A stretch of 48,083 nt of DNA from an uncultured Bacteroidales bacterium (GCA_902489445.1 CABTZX010000010.1:1-48083); one strand, 5' to 3'. Shown: positions 8,117 through 17,345, numbered from the stretch's first letter. The notes: a model not told the origin generated them from the letters alone. Numbers and translations are program-made.

Positions 8117-9886
8117 ATGATTCACTATTTTCAAAAACGCTTTGCACTTTCCGAAAAGGGAGCCAAGGATTTGCGGAAAGGTATATTCTTTTCAACTTTG
8201 CTCAATATAGCTCTGATGCTTCCCGTATGCTATCTTTTTTTCTTTCTAACAGAGTATTTGGGCGAATCCGACTCTGTTGCATCGCACGGAGTATGGTTCT
8301 TTGTTGTCATGGCAATCATTCTTATGGCAGTAATGTACGTGATTGCCCTTGCGCAGTACGACAGCACCTATACAACTGTGTATAACGAAAGCGCGCAAAG
8401 ACGCATTAGTATGGCAGAAAAACTTCGTCACCTGCCTCTTGCATTTTTCGGTGAACGCAACCTTTCTGACCTCACTTCCACGATAATGGAAGATTGTACT
8501 CAATTAGAGCATACTTTCTCACACGCCGTACCTCAGCTATTTGCATCGGCTATTTCTATAGTTCTTGTAGCGATAGGTATGTTTTGTTATGATTGGAGAC
8601 TAGCACTTTCGCTATTCTGGGTAGTTCCGTTAGCAATTGCGACAATACTCTTAGCTAAGCGCAAGCTCGATCGTTCGTTTGAAGAAGTATATCACTTAAA
8701 GCGCAATGTGACGGAAAAAATACAGGAAGCGTTAGAGACTGTGTGCGAAATTAAATCCTATTCCGGCGAAAAAGAATATGCTTATGGGTTGGATAAAATG
8801 CTCAAAGAATATGAAAAGGGTTTGATTGAAGGCGAGCTGATAGGGGGTATTTTCGTCAATCTCTCTGTAATATTGCTGAAATTGGGCATGCCTTCGGTCA
8901 TTCTTGTAGGTGCATTGCTGATCAGAGCAAGTGAAGTGTCGCTTTTTGACTACCTTGCCTTTTTGCTCGCTTCTTCCATAGTGTACAATCCCATTCAAGA
9001 GGTATGCAACAATCTTGCAATGCTTTTCTTTCTTGATGTACGCATCAAACGGATGAAAGAAATGGAAGCTATGCCGGCACAAGTGGGAAGCAAAGAAATC
9101 ACACTATCGAACTTTGATATTGAATTTCGAAATGTGATTTTCTCATATGAAGCCGGAAAAGGAGTTTTGGATGGTGTTTCATTCACCGCACGGCAGGGAG
9201 AGGTAACTGCATTGGTCGGTCCCTCCGGAGGAGGAAAGAGTACTACAGCAAAATTGGCTGCACGTTTTTGGGATGTTACCTCCGGACATATCCTCATTGG
9301 TGGTATGGATATCGCGCAAATAGATCCGGAGACTCTTTTGCAACACTTTGCCGTTGTTTTTCAAGATGTTCTGCTTTTCAATGCCTCAATTGCCGATAAT
9401 ATCCGCATCGGAAAGCACGATGCTTCCGATGAAGAGGTGATGAGAGTCGCACGCTTGGCACAATGCGATGAGTTTATTGGTCGTATGCCCGAGGGGTACA
9501 ATACACTGATCGGCGAGAACGGCGAAACACTTTCAGGCGGAGAGAGACAGCGCCTTTCCATAGCACGTGCGTTACTAAAAGATGCCCCGATTATCCTTTT
9601 GGATGAAGCGACCGCCAGCCTTGACGCAGAAAACGAGACTAAGATACAGGCAGGTATATCTGAATTGGTTCGCAATAAGACGGTTTTAGTCATTGCTCAT
9701 CGTATGCGTACCGTGCGTAATGCGGATCATATAGTGGTACTCAAGGATGGGAAAGTTTGTGAAGAGGGTACGCCTGAAGCGCTAATATCCAGAAATGGGG
9801 TATTTGCTCATATGGTTACGCTGCAACAAGAGCAAGGTATAATGCAACCCTGCTATTCTATAGGCCTCCTCACCGTTCTGCTATAG
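8117..9886 (+). CDS. ABC transporter, fused permease/ATPase (subunit 2)
   Basis: A 589-residue partner of the preceding gene, with six membrane helices (about 20-310) followed by an ATPase: Walker A GPSGGGKS at 368-375, Q416, signature LSGGE at 472-476, Walker B ILLDEA near 493-498, D-loop SLDAEN, and His528. All catalytic residues are present in both subunits. The ATG at 8117 (MIHYFQKRF) is chosen; an in-frame ATG at 8048 and a GTG at 8084 lie inside the upstream gene. The 20-base gap from subunit 1 indicates one transcript. The arrangement TetR, ABC, ABC resembles drug- or metal/siderophore-linked exporters in Bacteroidota. Confidence 0.9.
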   Translation: MIHYFQKRFALSEKGAKDLRKGIFFSTLLNIALMLPVCYLFFFLTEYLGESDSVASHGVWFFVVMAIILMAVMYVIALAQYDSTYTTVYNESAQRRISMAEKLRHLPLAFFGERNLSDLTSTIMEDCTQLEHTFSHAVPQLFASAISIVLVAIGMFCYDWRLALSLFWVVPLAIATILLAKRKLDRSFEEVYHLKRNVTEKIQEALETVCEIKSYSGEKEYAYGLDKMLKEYEKGLIEGELIGGIFVNLSVILLKLGMPSVILVGALLIRASEVSLFDYLAFLLASSIVYNPIQEVCNNLAMLFFLDVRIKRMKEMEAMPAQVGSKEITLSNFDIEFRNVIFSYEAGKGVLDGVSFTARQGEVTALVGPSGGGKSTTAKLAARFWDVTSGHILIGGMDIAQIDPETLLQHFAVVFQDVLLFNASIADNIRIGKHDASDEEVMRVARLAQCDEFIGRMPEGYNTLIGENGETLSGGERQRLSIARALLKDAPIILLDEATASLDAENETKIQAGISELVRNKTVLVIAHRMRTVRNADHIVVLKDGKVCEEGTPEALISRNGVFAHMVTLQQEQGIMQPCYSIGLLTVLL

Positions 9887-9914
9887 AGAGCTCCTGCACC
9901 TTTTATGGAGTGGA

Positions 9915-9935
9915 ATATCCGATATGCTCGGATAT
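9915..9935. other. Perfect 8-bp hairpin
   Basis: ATATCCGA (9915-9922) and TCGGATAT (9928-9935) form a perfect stem around a 5-nt loop, 28 bases after the second ABC gene. There is no T-run. It could protect the 3' end of the ABC message. Confidence 0.5.
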
Positions 9936-9963
9936 GATACGATTTAGTAGGTACTATAGAGAA

Positions 9964-9990
9964 GAGGAGGAGTCTATTAGACTCTTCCTC
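9964..9990. terminator. Probable terminator hairpin after the ABC genes
   Basis: GAGGAGGAGTC (9964-9974) pairs with GACTCTTCCTC (9980-9990), 11 pairs with one G-U, around the loop TATTA. Only a short T-stretch (CTTTTG) follows, some bases away, so termination strength is uncertain. Confidence 0.5.
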
Positions 9991-10215
9991 TCGTGCTTTT
10001 GTGTAAATGCTTTTGATTTGTCTTGAAAGTACTTTCGGTGTGTATAGGGGACATATAGGTAGATTGTACAAGGCTCTAAATGTCTTTCATACCCACTTAA
10101 TTGGGAGTTGTGTCAGAGAGGCTTGTAAAGACTGTTCCGTTTTGTTTCCCAATTGGGATAGCTCTCTTTTCCGATAAGTTGATACGCCCCTATAATACAT
10201 ATGTCGCCTCTCGCA
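9991..10215. other. Non-coding interval before array C
   Basis: No supported gene is seen. The only structure noted is the palindrome CCCAATTGGG near 10148-10157, with a related TAATTGGGAG near 10099. This is part of the 597-base gap between the ABC genes and the tRNA. Confidence 0.5.
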
Positions 10216-10303
10216 AAAGGTATATACCTATTGAACGAAAGGTATATACCTATCAGATGAAAAGTATATACCTTTTGCGTAATATGTATATAGGTTTCGT
10301 CAA
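10216..10303. repeat. 22-bp palindromic array C (4 units)
   Basis: Units begin at 10216, 10238, 10260 and about 10282. The first two are identical to the first two of array A, and the identity of A and C runs over 60 bases (10214-10273). The last unit reads GTATATAGG, an inverted-looking variant. The array lies between the ABC operon and the tRNA-Arg/mutase unit. Confidence 0.93.
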
Positions 10304-10443
10304 GCGAATCTTTGCCCCTTGGGAATACCGAAGCTCTGTTCGGCGAGAGGTTGAGGGGTGTTCTTTTGTCGATTAAGGGGCGAATGGTTTCACAAATGAG
10401 GAGCAAAATGCTCGTATTTTCATCAGCTTAGAAAGAAAAGCAT

Positions 10444-10451
10444 TAACTTTG
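10444..10451 (+). promoter_or_regulatory. Candidate -7 box for tRNA-Arg and the mutase gene
   Basis: TAACTTTG matches TAnnTTTG exactly and lies 33 bases before the tRNA 5' end. The -33 region is weak (TTTT rather than TTTG, spacing about 23). Confidence 0.5.
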
Positions 10452-10483
10452 TCTCGGATATGGAGGTAGCTCCTCATTCGTTT

Positions 10484-10557
10484 GGTCGGGTAGCTCAGCT
10501 GGATAGAGCATTTGCCTTCTAAGCAAATGGCCATGGGTTCGAATCCCATCCCGATCA
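10484..10557 (+). tRNA. tRNA-Arg (anticodon UCU)
   Basis: A 74-nt cloverleaf: acceptor GGTCGGG/CCCGATC with one G-U pair, D-stem GCTC/GAGC, anticodon stem TTTGC/GCAAA with loop CTTCTAA, a five-base variable region, T-stem ATGGG/CCCAT with loop TTCGAAT, and discriminator A. The anticodon TCT at 10518-10520 reads AGA. The CCA end is not encoded. It lies 29 bases before the mutase gene, so the two may share a transcript. No integrase or att-like repeat of the tRNA 3' end is seen nearby. Confidence 0.97.
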
Positions 10558-10586
10558 CTTATCGGTGAAAGCAAAGCAAAAGCACT

Positions 10587-12335
10587 ATGGAACAGAACGA
10601 TCTACTACAAAAAGTGACGGAACGGGCTCAAAGTTGGCTCAGTGAGGGTTATGACGCGGATACGCAAAAGGAAGTGCGTCGTATGCTTGAGGCGGAGGAT
10701 AAAACGGAGCTGATTGAGGCTTTCTATAAGAATTTGGAGTTCGGTACAGGTGGCTTGCGCGGCATTATGGGCGCAGGAACAAACCGAATGAACCGCTATA
10801 CCGTTTCAATGGCAACGCAGGGGCTGTCTAATTATCTGCTGAAGGCGTTTCCCAATGAGCAGATTAAGGTGGTAATCGGGCATGATTGCCGTAATAACAG
10901 TCGTTTCTTTGCCGAAACTGCCGCTAACGTTTTTTCCGCAAACGGCATTAAGGTCTATCTGTTTGACGCACTTCGTCCTACACCGGAAGTATCCTTTGCC
11001 ATTCGGTACTTGGGATGCAAAAGCGGCGTAATGGTAACCGCATCGCACAATCCTAAGGAGTACAACGGGTACAAAGCTTATTGGGAAGACGGCGCGCAGA
11101 TGATAGCTCCGCACGATACCAATACGATTGACGAAGTAACTCGTATTGCTTCCATCGCAGATGTAAAGCAACAAGCCAATCCCGCACTAATCCAAGAAAT
11201 TGGTGCCGATGTGGATCGCGCTTTCATTCAAGCTGTTAAGGAGCTATCACTATCTCCGGAAGCCATCGCAAAACATCACGATATGCCCATTGTCTATACC
11301 CCTATTCATGGAACGGGGCAGCGTATTGTGCCGCGCGCGCTAAGAGAATTCGGATTTGACAATATAATTGGCGTTCCTGAGCAGGATCATATCAGTGGCG
11401 ACTTTCCCACGGTGGTAAGCCCTAATCCCGAAGAACCTGCGGCTCTTGCCTTAGCGATTGAACGCGCTAACGAAACAAATGCCGATTTGGTCCTGGGAAG
11501 TGATCCGGATGGAGACCGACTCGGCGTAGCAGTACGCAACAAAAAGGGCAAAATGGAGCTGATCACCGGTAATCAAATATGTATGCTTCTTTCCTATTAC
11601 TCCATCGTAAGACGCAAGGAAAGAGGCGATTTGAAACCGGATGATTATATCGTAAAAACTATTGTTACAACCGAACTGATTCGCGCCATAGCGGATGATT
11701 ACAAAGTAACACTGCACGATACCTATACAGGTTTCAAGTGGATTGCTGATGTTATCCGCAAAAACGAAGGAAAGCATCGCTATATTGGCGGAGGCGAAGA
11801 AAGCTACGGTTTCCTCTGGGAGGACTTTATTCGCGACAAAAGCAGTGTTTCAGCATGCTGTATGTTCTCTGAGCTAACGGCTTGGGCTAAGGACAAGGGG
11901 CTTTCCATATTGGAACTTTTGGACGAAATATACCTGCGCTACGGCTATTATGCGGATAAGGGTATGAATATGGTGCGCAAAGGTCGCGAAGGTGCGGAAG
12001 AAATCAAGGAAATGATGCGTAATTTTCGCGAAAATCCACCGAAGGAGCTCGCCGGACAAACTATCGTAAAAATACTCGATTATGCCTCTTTAACGAGCCT
12101 CGACGTAGCTTCCGGAAAGCAATCTGCGCTCGAAATGCCAACTACCAGCAATGTGCTACAATACTATACCGATGGAGGCATAAAGCTATCTATACGTCCC
12201 AGTGGCACGGAGCCGAAAATCAAATTCTATATTTGCGTAAAAGAACCAGTATCTAAGCGTGAAGACCTAACCAAGGCACGCCAAAGTGCGCAGACAAAAA
12301 TAGAGCGTATCACGCAAGAAATCGGCATCAAATAA
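10587..12335 (+). CDS. Phospho-sugar mutase (phosphoglucomutase/phosphomannomutase)
   Basis: A 582-residue alpha-D-phosphohexomutase that interconverts 1- and 6-phosphates of glucose or mannose in the cytoplasm. Domain marks in order: phosphoserine loop TASHNPKEYNG with Ser153, the metal loop DPDGDR (306-311), the sugar-binding loop GGGEESYG (401-408) and the phosphate-binding loop RPSGTEPK (537-544). The length fits the long PGM2-like group rather than the 450-residue GlmM/ManB group. It could supply glucose-1-phosphate to the glycogen genes at 18736-23294, although it is not in that operon. Confidence 0.93.
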   Translation: MEQNDLLQKVTERAQSWLSEGYDADTQKEVRRMLEAEDKTELIEAFYKNLEFGTGGLRGIMGAGTNRMNRYTVSMATQGLSNYLLKAFPNEQIKVVIGHDCRNNSRFFAETAANVFSANGIKVYLFDALRPTPEVSFAIRYLGCKSGVMVTASHNPKEYNGYKAYWEDGAQMIAPHDTNTIDEVTRIASIADVKQQANPALIQEIGADVDRAFIQAVKELSLSPEAIAKHHDMPIVYTPIHGTGQRIVPRALREFGFDNIIGVPEQDHISGDFPTVVSPNPEEPAALALAIERANETNADLVLGSDPDGDRLGVAVRNKKGKMELITGNQICMLLSYYSIVRRKERGDLKPDDYIVKTIVTTELIRAIADDYKVTLHDTYTGFKWIADVIRKNEGKHRYIGGGEESYGFLWEDFIRDKSSVSACCMFSELTAWAKDKGLSILELLDEIYLRYGYYADKGMNMVRKGREGAEEIKEMMRNFRENPPKELAGQTIVKILDYASLTSLDVASGKQSALEMPTTSNVLQYYTDGGIKLSIRPSGTEPKIKFYICVKEPVSKREDLTKARQSAQTKIERITQEIGIK

Positions 12336-12369
12336 TTCCTCCACCGAGGACGCGTGTTCCTATAGTCAT

Positions 12370-12404
12370 AAAGGGGAGCTTTTATCCAAAGGCTTCCCTT
12401 TTTT
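12370..12404. terminator. Intrinsic terminator after the mutase gene
   Basis: AAAGGGGAGC (12370-12379) pairs with GCTTCCCTTT (12392-12401) in ten pairs with one G-U, followed by TTT. On the minus strand the stem is followed by TTTAT, so it may also end the convergent minus-strand operon at 12503. Confidence 0.85.
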
Positions 12405-12502
12405 ATATACATTCCTTTAATCACAGAATGCACAGGAACCCATTCGGATAGTGTACGAACAATGAGCGAAATAGTATATATGTTTTGCTCACGAATGTGG
12501 GT

Positions 12503-13045
12503 TTAGCGGACGAGGAGGGGGAAGAGGGGCGCAAGGAGCGTATAGAGCGCAATGCCGCACGATACGCTTACATTGAGGGAATGCTTGGTCCCAAACTGTG
12601 GAATCTCGATGCAACGATCGGCCACACTGATTATTTCGTCCCGAACGCCGAAGACTTCATTCCCCACAACGAGTACCGCTTTTTCGTCCGCTTGTAGCGG
12701 GCTTTGCTCGGGCGGAATGCTTCCGGTTGCCTGTTCTAATACCCAAATTCGATATCCGCTCGTTTTTAATCGGAGAACGGTTTCCAAGCTATCTTTTTCG
12801 TAGTGCCAAGGAACGGAATCCTCTGCTCCTAAGGCGGTTTTGTGGATCAGCGTGTGCGGAGGAGTTGCGGTAATACCGCAGAGTACAATCTGCTCAATCC
12901 GGAAGGCATCGGCAGTACGAAAAACGGCACCTACATTATGCATACTGCGCACATCGTCCAACAACAAGATTAGTGGCAATGTGGAACTCTCGCGATAAGC
13001 ATCGAGCGTAAGTCGATGCATATCTTCGATTCGAAGTTTTTCCAT
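12503..13045 (-). CDS. TrmH/SpoU family RNA methyltransferase
   Basis: A 180-residue SPOUT methyltransferase expected to 2'-O-methylate ribose in tRNA or rRNA. Motif 1 with Asn37 and Arg43 (SMHNVGAVFRTADAF), motif 2 VLVVGNEVFGV (124-134) and motif 3 SLNVSVSCGI (156-165) that forms the SAM knot are all present. It has only the catalytic SPOUT domain, without the extra substrate-binding domain of RlmB, so the target RNA cannot be named. The ATG at 13045 is preferred over an in-frame ATG at 13105. It lies 66 bases after gcvP and closes this minus-strand run. Confidence 0.88.
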   Translation of the reverse strand: MEKLRIEDMHRLTLDAYRESSTLPLILLLDDVRSMHNVGAVFRTADAFRIEQIVLCGITATPPHTLIHKTALGAEDSVPWHYEKDSLETVLRLKTSGYRIWVLEQATGSIPPEQSPLQADEKAVLVVGNEVFGVRDEIISVADRCIEIPQFGTKHSLNVSVSCGIALYTLLAPLFPLLVR

Positions 13046-13111
13046 AGAGGAGCAATAAAAGCGGCAGAGCGCAGCCGAAGCGCACTCTGCCTTGTTAGAC
13101 CTCAAAAAGGG

Positions 13112-16003
13112 TTATTGTCCTCTTTCTGCTTTAAGCTGAGCGAAAAAGGCATCGCAGTCACACATTGACGGAAGGAGATTACGATCCCCAAAACCATTAT
13201 CAATACGTGCTACGTTAATCCAGAACTTATTGTCGTTCAGATAGGGCAGTGGGAAAGCCGCTTTGCTGCGCGGATAGCTGTGATGCCACTCATCAGCGCA
13301 TACTTCGTATTGAGGATGGGGCGCGTTCTTCAGTACATTGTCCTCTTTATCGGCTTTACCTTCAGCAACTTCGCGCGCTTCTGCATAAATACACTCCATA
13401 ACTTCAATGAAGCGATCCAGCTCAGCTTTGCTTTCACTTTCAGTAGGTTCGATCATAAGCGTTCCGTGTACCGGGAACGAAAGCGTAGGCGCGTGGTAGC
13501 CGAAGTCCATAAGTCGCTTGGATACATCGTTTTCATCGCATCCGGTTTCTTCCTTCAATTTGCGGCATTCAAGGATCAGTTCGTGCCCAACTCGACCGCT
13601 TTTGCCCGTATAGACAACGCCATAGCTGCTCTTTAGTCGTTGTGCCATATAGTTAGCATTAAGAATGGCAGTGGCGGTAGCTCTCTTCAGTCCTTCAATA
13701 CCCAAAAGACGAATATAGCTATAGGTAATACCGGCAATGACAGCACTGCCGAACGGAGCTGCGGATACTTCGTTAGCACCATCGCCATAGCGCACAATGT
13801 GCTTCGGCAGGAACGGCTTCAGATGCTTTGCTACACAAATGGGACCCATGCCGGGACCACCCCCTCCGTGAGGAATAGCGAACGTTTTGTGTAGGTTCAG
13901 GTGGCATACATCGGCACCAATAAAGCCCGGATTGGTATAGCCTACCTGTGCGTTCATATTAGCTCCATCCATATATACCTGACCACCACACTCATGAATG
14001 CGTTTGCAGATAGCTACGATATTGCTTTCAAAGATGCCGTGTGTGCTCGGATAGGTGATCATTATGGCAGCAATCTGATCTTTGTATTGCTCGGTTTTGG
14101 CCATAAAGTCGTCCATATCCACGTCTCCCTTTTCGTCCGTATTCACAATGACCGGGGTAAATCCAGCCTGCGAAGCACTTGCCGGATTGGTTCCGTGAGC
14201 GGAAGCGGGTAGGATAACTATATTGCGTTGCTGTTCGCCTTTGCTGTGCAGATAGGCACGAATTGTACTAAGTCCGGTATATTCGCCGGCAGCACCCGAG
14301 TTAGGCTGCAACGAAACAGCATCAAAGCCGGTGATAGCGGCAAGATAGCTTTCCAAGTTGTGGAGCATTTCCAAGTATCCTTCCGCCTGATCGTCCGGTG
14401 CATAGGGATGAATATTACAGAAATGAGGATTGGAGAGTACATCCAGCTCTGCAGCGGCATTCAATTTCATGGTACAGCTACCTAACGAAATCATAGAGTG
14501 CGCAAGCGAAATATCCTTGCGTTCAAGGCGCTTGATGTAACGCATTAACTCCGTTTCGGTGTGGTACTTTTTGAATACGTCGTATTGCAGGAAAGTACTC
14601 TTACGCTGCCACTTATCGTTCACAAATAGAGTGTCGCAAGGCACATCGCTCAGAGTGGGAGCATCCTTTCCGGCAACTTCCGCAAAAATCTGTAGCAATA
14701 CATTCAGATCTTCCGGCAACGTAGTTTCATCTAAACTAACCCCAAAGCAGCTTTGGCACTCGAAGTAGCGCAAATTAACACGATATTCCAGAGCAATCCG
14801 CTTTAGTTCGTCCATCGACTTTCCTTCGGGAAGTTGGAAAAGCAATGTATCAAAGAATTCGCTATTGTATTGCTTGAAGCCGAGCGATTCGGCTGCTTTT
14901 GCAAGATGTCCCGCGTAAGAATGAACACGTCGCGCTATTTCGGTCAATCCGTCTGCACCATGATATACGGCATAGAAGCCACTCATGGATGCCAGTAATG
15001 CTTGCGCCGTGCAGATGTTTGAGGTAGCTTTTTCGCGTTTAATATGCTGTTCACGCGTCTGAAGGGCAAGGCGATACGCAGGATGTCCATAGGCATCTTT
15101 TGAAAGCCCAATGATGCGTCCGGGGATTTCGCGTTTATATTCCATTCTGCAAGCTAAATAGCCGGCAGAAGGTCCGCCGTAGTACATAGGAATACCAAAT
15201 CGTTGCGCCGAGCCGAACACTACGTCTGCACCCCATTCTCCCGGGGGAGTGAGCATCACAAGGCTCAGCAGATCGGCGGCTACGGCACAGGTAATTCCCT
15301 GCGCTTTGGCTTTGGCTACAAAATCGGGATAGTCGTTTATCGCGCCTACCGAGTCCGGATATTGAAGCATTACGCCAAAGAATGAATCGGTAAGCTCTAT
15401 TTCTTTGTAATCACCTACCACCAATTCCATTCCTTGATGCACCACACGCGTTTCGATTACCGCAATGGTTGTTTCAAAGAGTCGTTTGTCTACAAAGAGC
15501 TTATTGGCACCCTTCTTAACTTGTTCGCGTGTACGTTTGTTGAAAAGAAGCATTGCCGCTTCCGCTCCGGCGGTTGCTTCGTCCAAAAGAGAGCAATTGG
15601 TCAGAGGTAACGCAGTTAGTTCACTTATAACCGTTTGGAAGTTAAAGAGCGCTTCCAATCGTCCTTGTGAAATCTCAGCCTGGTAGGGCGTATAGGAAGT
15701 GTACCACACGGGGTTTTCCAATACATTGCGCCTAATTACGGCAGGCGTAACGCAATCGTACCACCCTCTACCGATGTAACTTGTGTAAGGGGTATTGCGT
15801 GAAGCCAATTCAGTGATATGTTCCGCCAGTTCCCGTTCGGTCATCGGTTCGGGTAGTTCAATCTCTTTCTTCAAAAAGATATTGTCCGGATAAACCTCTT
15901 TCAGAAGGTTATCCATTGAATCAACGCCTATCGTGCGCAGCATCTCGGGAAGATCTTCCTCGGAGATACCTACGTGGCGAAGAGTGAAATTACGGGTGTC
16001 CAT
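13112..16003 (-). CDS. gcvP: Glycine dehydrogenase (decarboxylating), P protein
   Basis: A 963-residue PLP enzyme that decarboxylates glycine and passes the aminomethyl group to the lipoylated H protein in the glycine cleavage system. The N-terminal half begins with the usual RHVGISEEDLPEML; the PLP lysine is Lys706 in HLNLHKTFAIPHGGG, followed by the glycine-rich loop. The length is that of the fused single-chain P protein. GcvT and GcvH are not in the window. It starts 4 bases after the upstream hydrolase gene. No glycine riboswitch is apparent before the operon. Confidence 0.96.
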   Translation of the reverse strand: MDTRNFTLRHVGISEEDLPEMLRTIGVDSMDNLLKEVYPDNIFLKKEIELPEPMTERELAEHITELASRNTPYTSYIGRGWYDCVTPAVIRRNVLENPVWYTSYTPYQAEISQGRLEALFNFQTVISELTALPLTNCSLLDEATAGAEAAMLLFNKRTREQVKKGANKLFVDKRLFETTIAVIETRVVHQGMELVVGDYKEIELTDSFFGVMLQYPDSVGAINDYPDFVAKAKAQGITCAVAADLLSLVMLTPPGEWGADVVFGSAQRFGIPMYYGGPSAGYLACRMEYKREIPGRIIGLSKDAYGHPAYRLALQTREQHIKREKATSNICTAQALLASMSGFYAVYHGADGLTEIARRVHSYAGHLAKAAESLGFKQYNSEFFDTLLFQLPEGKSMDELKRIALEYRVNLRYFECQSCFGVSLDETTLPEDLNVLLQIFAEVAGKDAPTLSDVPCDTLFVNDKWQRKSTFLQYDVFKKYHTETELMRYIKRLERKDISLAHSMISLGSCTMKLNAAAELDVLSNPHFCNIHPYAPDDQAEGYLEMLHNLESYLAAITGFDAVSLQPNSGAAGEYTGLSTIRAYLHSKGEQQRNIVILPASAHGTNPASASQAGFTPVIVNTDEKGDVDMDDFMAKTEQYKDQIAAIMITYPSTHGIFESNIVAICKRIHECGGQVYMDGANMNAQVGYTNPGFIGADVCHLNLHKTFAIPHGGGGPGMGPICVAKHLKPFLPKHIVRYGDGANEVSAAPFGSAVIAGITYSYIRLLGIEGLKRATATAILNANYMAQRLKSSYGVVYTGKSGRVGHELILECRKLKEETGCDENDVSKRLMDFGYHAPTLSFPVHGTLMIEPTESESKAELDRFIEVMECIYAEAREVAEGKADKEDNVLKNAPHPQYEVCADEWHHSYPRSKAAFPLPYLNDNKFWINVARIDNGFGDRNLLPSMCDCDAFFAQLKAERGQ

Positions 16004-16007
16004 TTGT

Positions 16008-16670
16008 CTATTGTAATAAGAATGGGTTATTATGCTTTTCGTGTCCTACAGAGGTTGGTATGCCGTGTCCGGGCAATACCAGGGTCTCATCGGGCAACGT
16101 GAATATTTCGTTTTGAATGCTTTGTATCAATTTGGGATAGCTTCCTCCCAACAGATCGGTGCGTCCGATACTTTCGTAGAAAAGGGCATCGCCCGTGAGT
16201 AGAAAGCCCTCTGAGCGATTATAGTAAGCTACATGTCCGGGACTGTGTCCGGGTACGGGCAGAACCTCCAAACGGCTTTCTCCATAGGTGATTGGTTGGT
16301 CCTCCGGAAGCGGCTCAATAGTATTATCCGGATAGCGCCCTTCGGAAGCTATTCCGTAGCCGGCAAGCTGTTCGCTGAGCGAGGGCATTTGGGCGATTTC
16401 TGTTTTGTGAGCCATGGGCGTTAAGTGCCATTTGTCTGCCACGTAGTGCACGCCCCAGATGTGGTCAAAATGCATATGCGTTACTAATAATAGTACCGGC
16501 TTGACCTTTAAATGCTCTACGGCGTTGGCAAGCGCTTCTTCTTCGCCTTTATTCATGCAGCCCGGGTCAACGATAGCCGCACAGTGCGTTGCCTTGTCTA
16601 TAAGGATGTAGCAATTCTCTTCTACACTATTGAATACAAGGCGGTAAACGCTGTTCGTTACTTGTTGCAT
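16008..16670 (-). CDS. MBL-fold metallohydrolase (glyoxalase II-like)
   Basis: A 220-residue metallo-beta-lactamase-fold hydrolase. The di-metal motif THMHFDH is at 64-70; further ligands are in PGHSPGH, the Asp in LTGDALF, and the C-terminal GHG in LPGHGIPTSVG. These are typical of YcbL/glyoxalase II-like thioesterases that hydrolyse hydroxyacyl-thiols, but the substrate here is not settled. No signal peptide, so cytoplasmic. It sits between rsmG (6-base gap) and gcvP (4-base gap). Confidence 0.88.
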   Translation of the reverse strand: MQQVTNSVYRLVFNSVEENCYILIDKATHCAAIVDPGCMNKGEEEALANAVEHLKVKPVLLLVTHMHFDHIWGVHYVADKWHLTPMAHKTEIAQMPSLSEQLAGYGIASEGRYPDNTIEPLPEDQPITYGESRLEVLPVPGHSPGHVAYYNRSEGFLLTGDALFYESIGRTDLLGGSYPKLIQSIQNEIFTLPDETLVLPGHGIPTSVGHEKHNNPFLLQ

Positions 16671-16676
16671 AGAGGG

Positions 16677-17333
16677 TCATCGGTTAATAGGTATATACAC
16701 TACCTGCTTCTCCTTGAAATACTCATCGCGCAGAGCAGGGTAGAGGGGAGCCGTAATAAGGCTATTTCGATACGGAGCTGTTTCCGCTGTTAGCTGCCCT
16801 CCCTTGAGCGCAATGATTCCGTTGGGGAGCGCATTGCGTTGCTCCTTTACGAAAAGGTGTCGCGTTACGGCATCTAAATCGGTAAGCTGTAGTGCGGCTC
16901 GACTTACCACAAAGTGGCATTCTGCCTTCACCGCTTCCAGGCGTTCACCTCGGAAGCATACGTTCTCCAATTTAACCGCTTCAGCCACTGCTTGTGCCGC
17001 TTTTATTTTCTTCTGCGTACTATCTACCAAGATGAAGCGTACCTCAGGGAATAGAATCGCGAGCGGAATGCCCGGAAAGCCTCCACCCGTACCGGCATCC
17101 AGCACTACCGTTCCCGTAGTGAACCGAAGCATTTCGGTAATTCCGAGCGAATGCAGTACGTGATGAAGGTATAGATTATCAATGTCTTTACGGCTAATGA
17201 GATTGATCTTTGCATTCCATTCTCTGTACAGAGGACCAAGCGCTTCCATTTGCTCCTTCTGTGCCGAAGTAAGATCGGGGAAAAGCTCGTAAATGAGTGC
17301 TATCTGTTGCCGTTCAGTAAGTGCTTCCTGCAT
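16677..17333 (-). CDS. rsmG: 16S rRNA (guanine-N7) methyltransferase RsmG (GidB)
   Basis: A 218-residue SAM enzyme that methylates N7 of G527 of 16S rRNA. The SAM motif VLDAGTGGGFPGIP lies at 77-90 and REWNAKINLISRKD at 37-50 is the family's N-terminal signature. The last codons (YIPINR) are written with TATATACCTATT on the minus strand, the same core as the 22-bp intergenic arrays, so one repeat-like unit overlaps the 3' end of this gene. It starts 12 bases after the lipoprotein gene. Confidence 0.94.
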   Translation of the reverse strand: MQEALTERQQIALIYELFPDLTSAQKEQMEALGPLYREWNAKINLISRKDIDNLYLHHVLHSLGITEMLRFTTGTVVLDAGTGGGFPGIPLAILFPEVRFILVDSTQKKIKAAQAVAEAVKLENVCFRGERLEAVKAECHFVVSRAALQLTDLDAVTRHLFVKEQRNALPNGIIALKGGQLTAETAPYRNSLITAPLYPALRDEYFKEKQVVYIPINR

Positions 17334-17345
17334 GATAACTTAGCT

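Noticed and set aside
10484..10557. tRNA-Arg as an integration site for a genomic island
   Set aside because: No integrase and no duplicate of the tRNA 3' end is seen, and the flanking genes are ordinary.
13280..15686. Frames of 60-118 codons opposite gcvP
   Set aside because: Shadows of the gcvP coding strand; gcvP is complete and well conserved.
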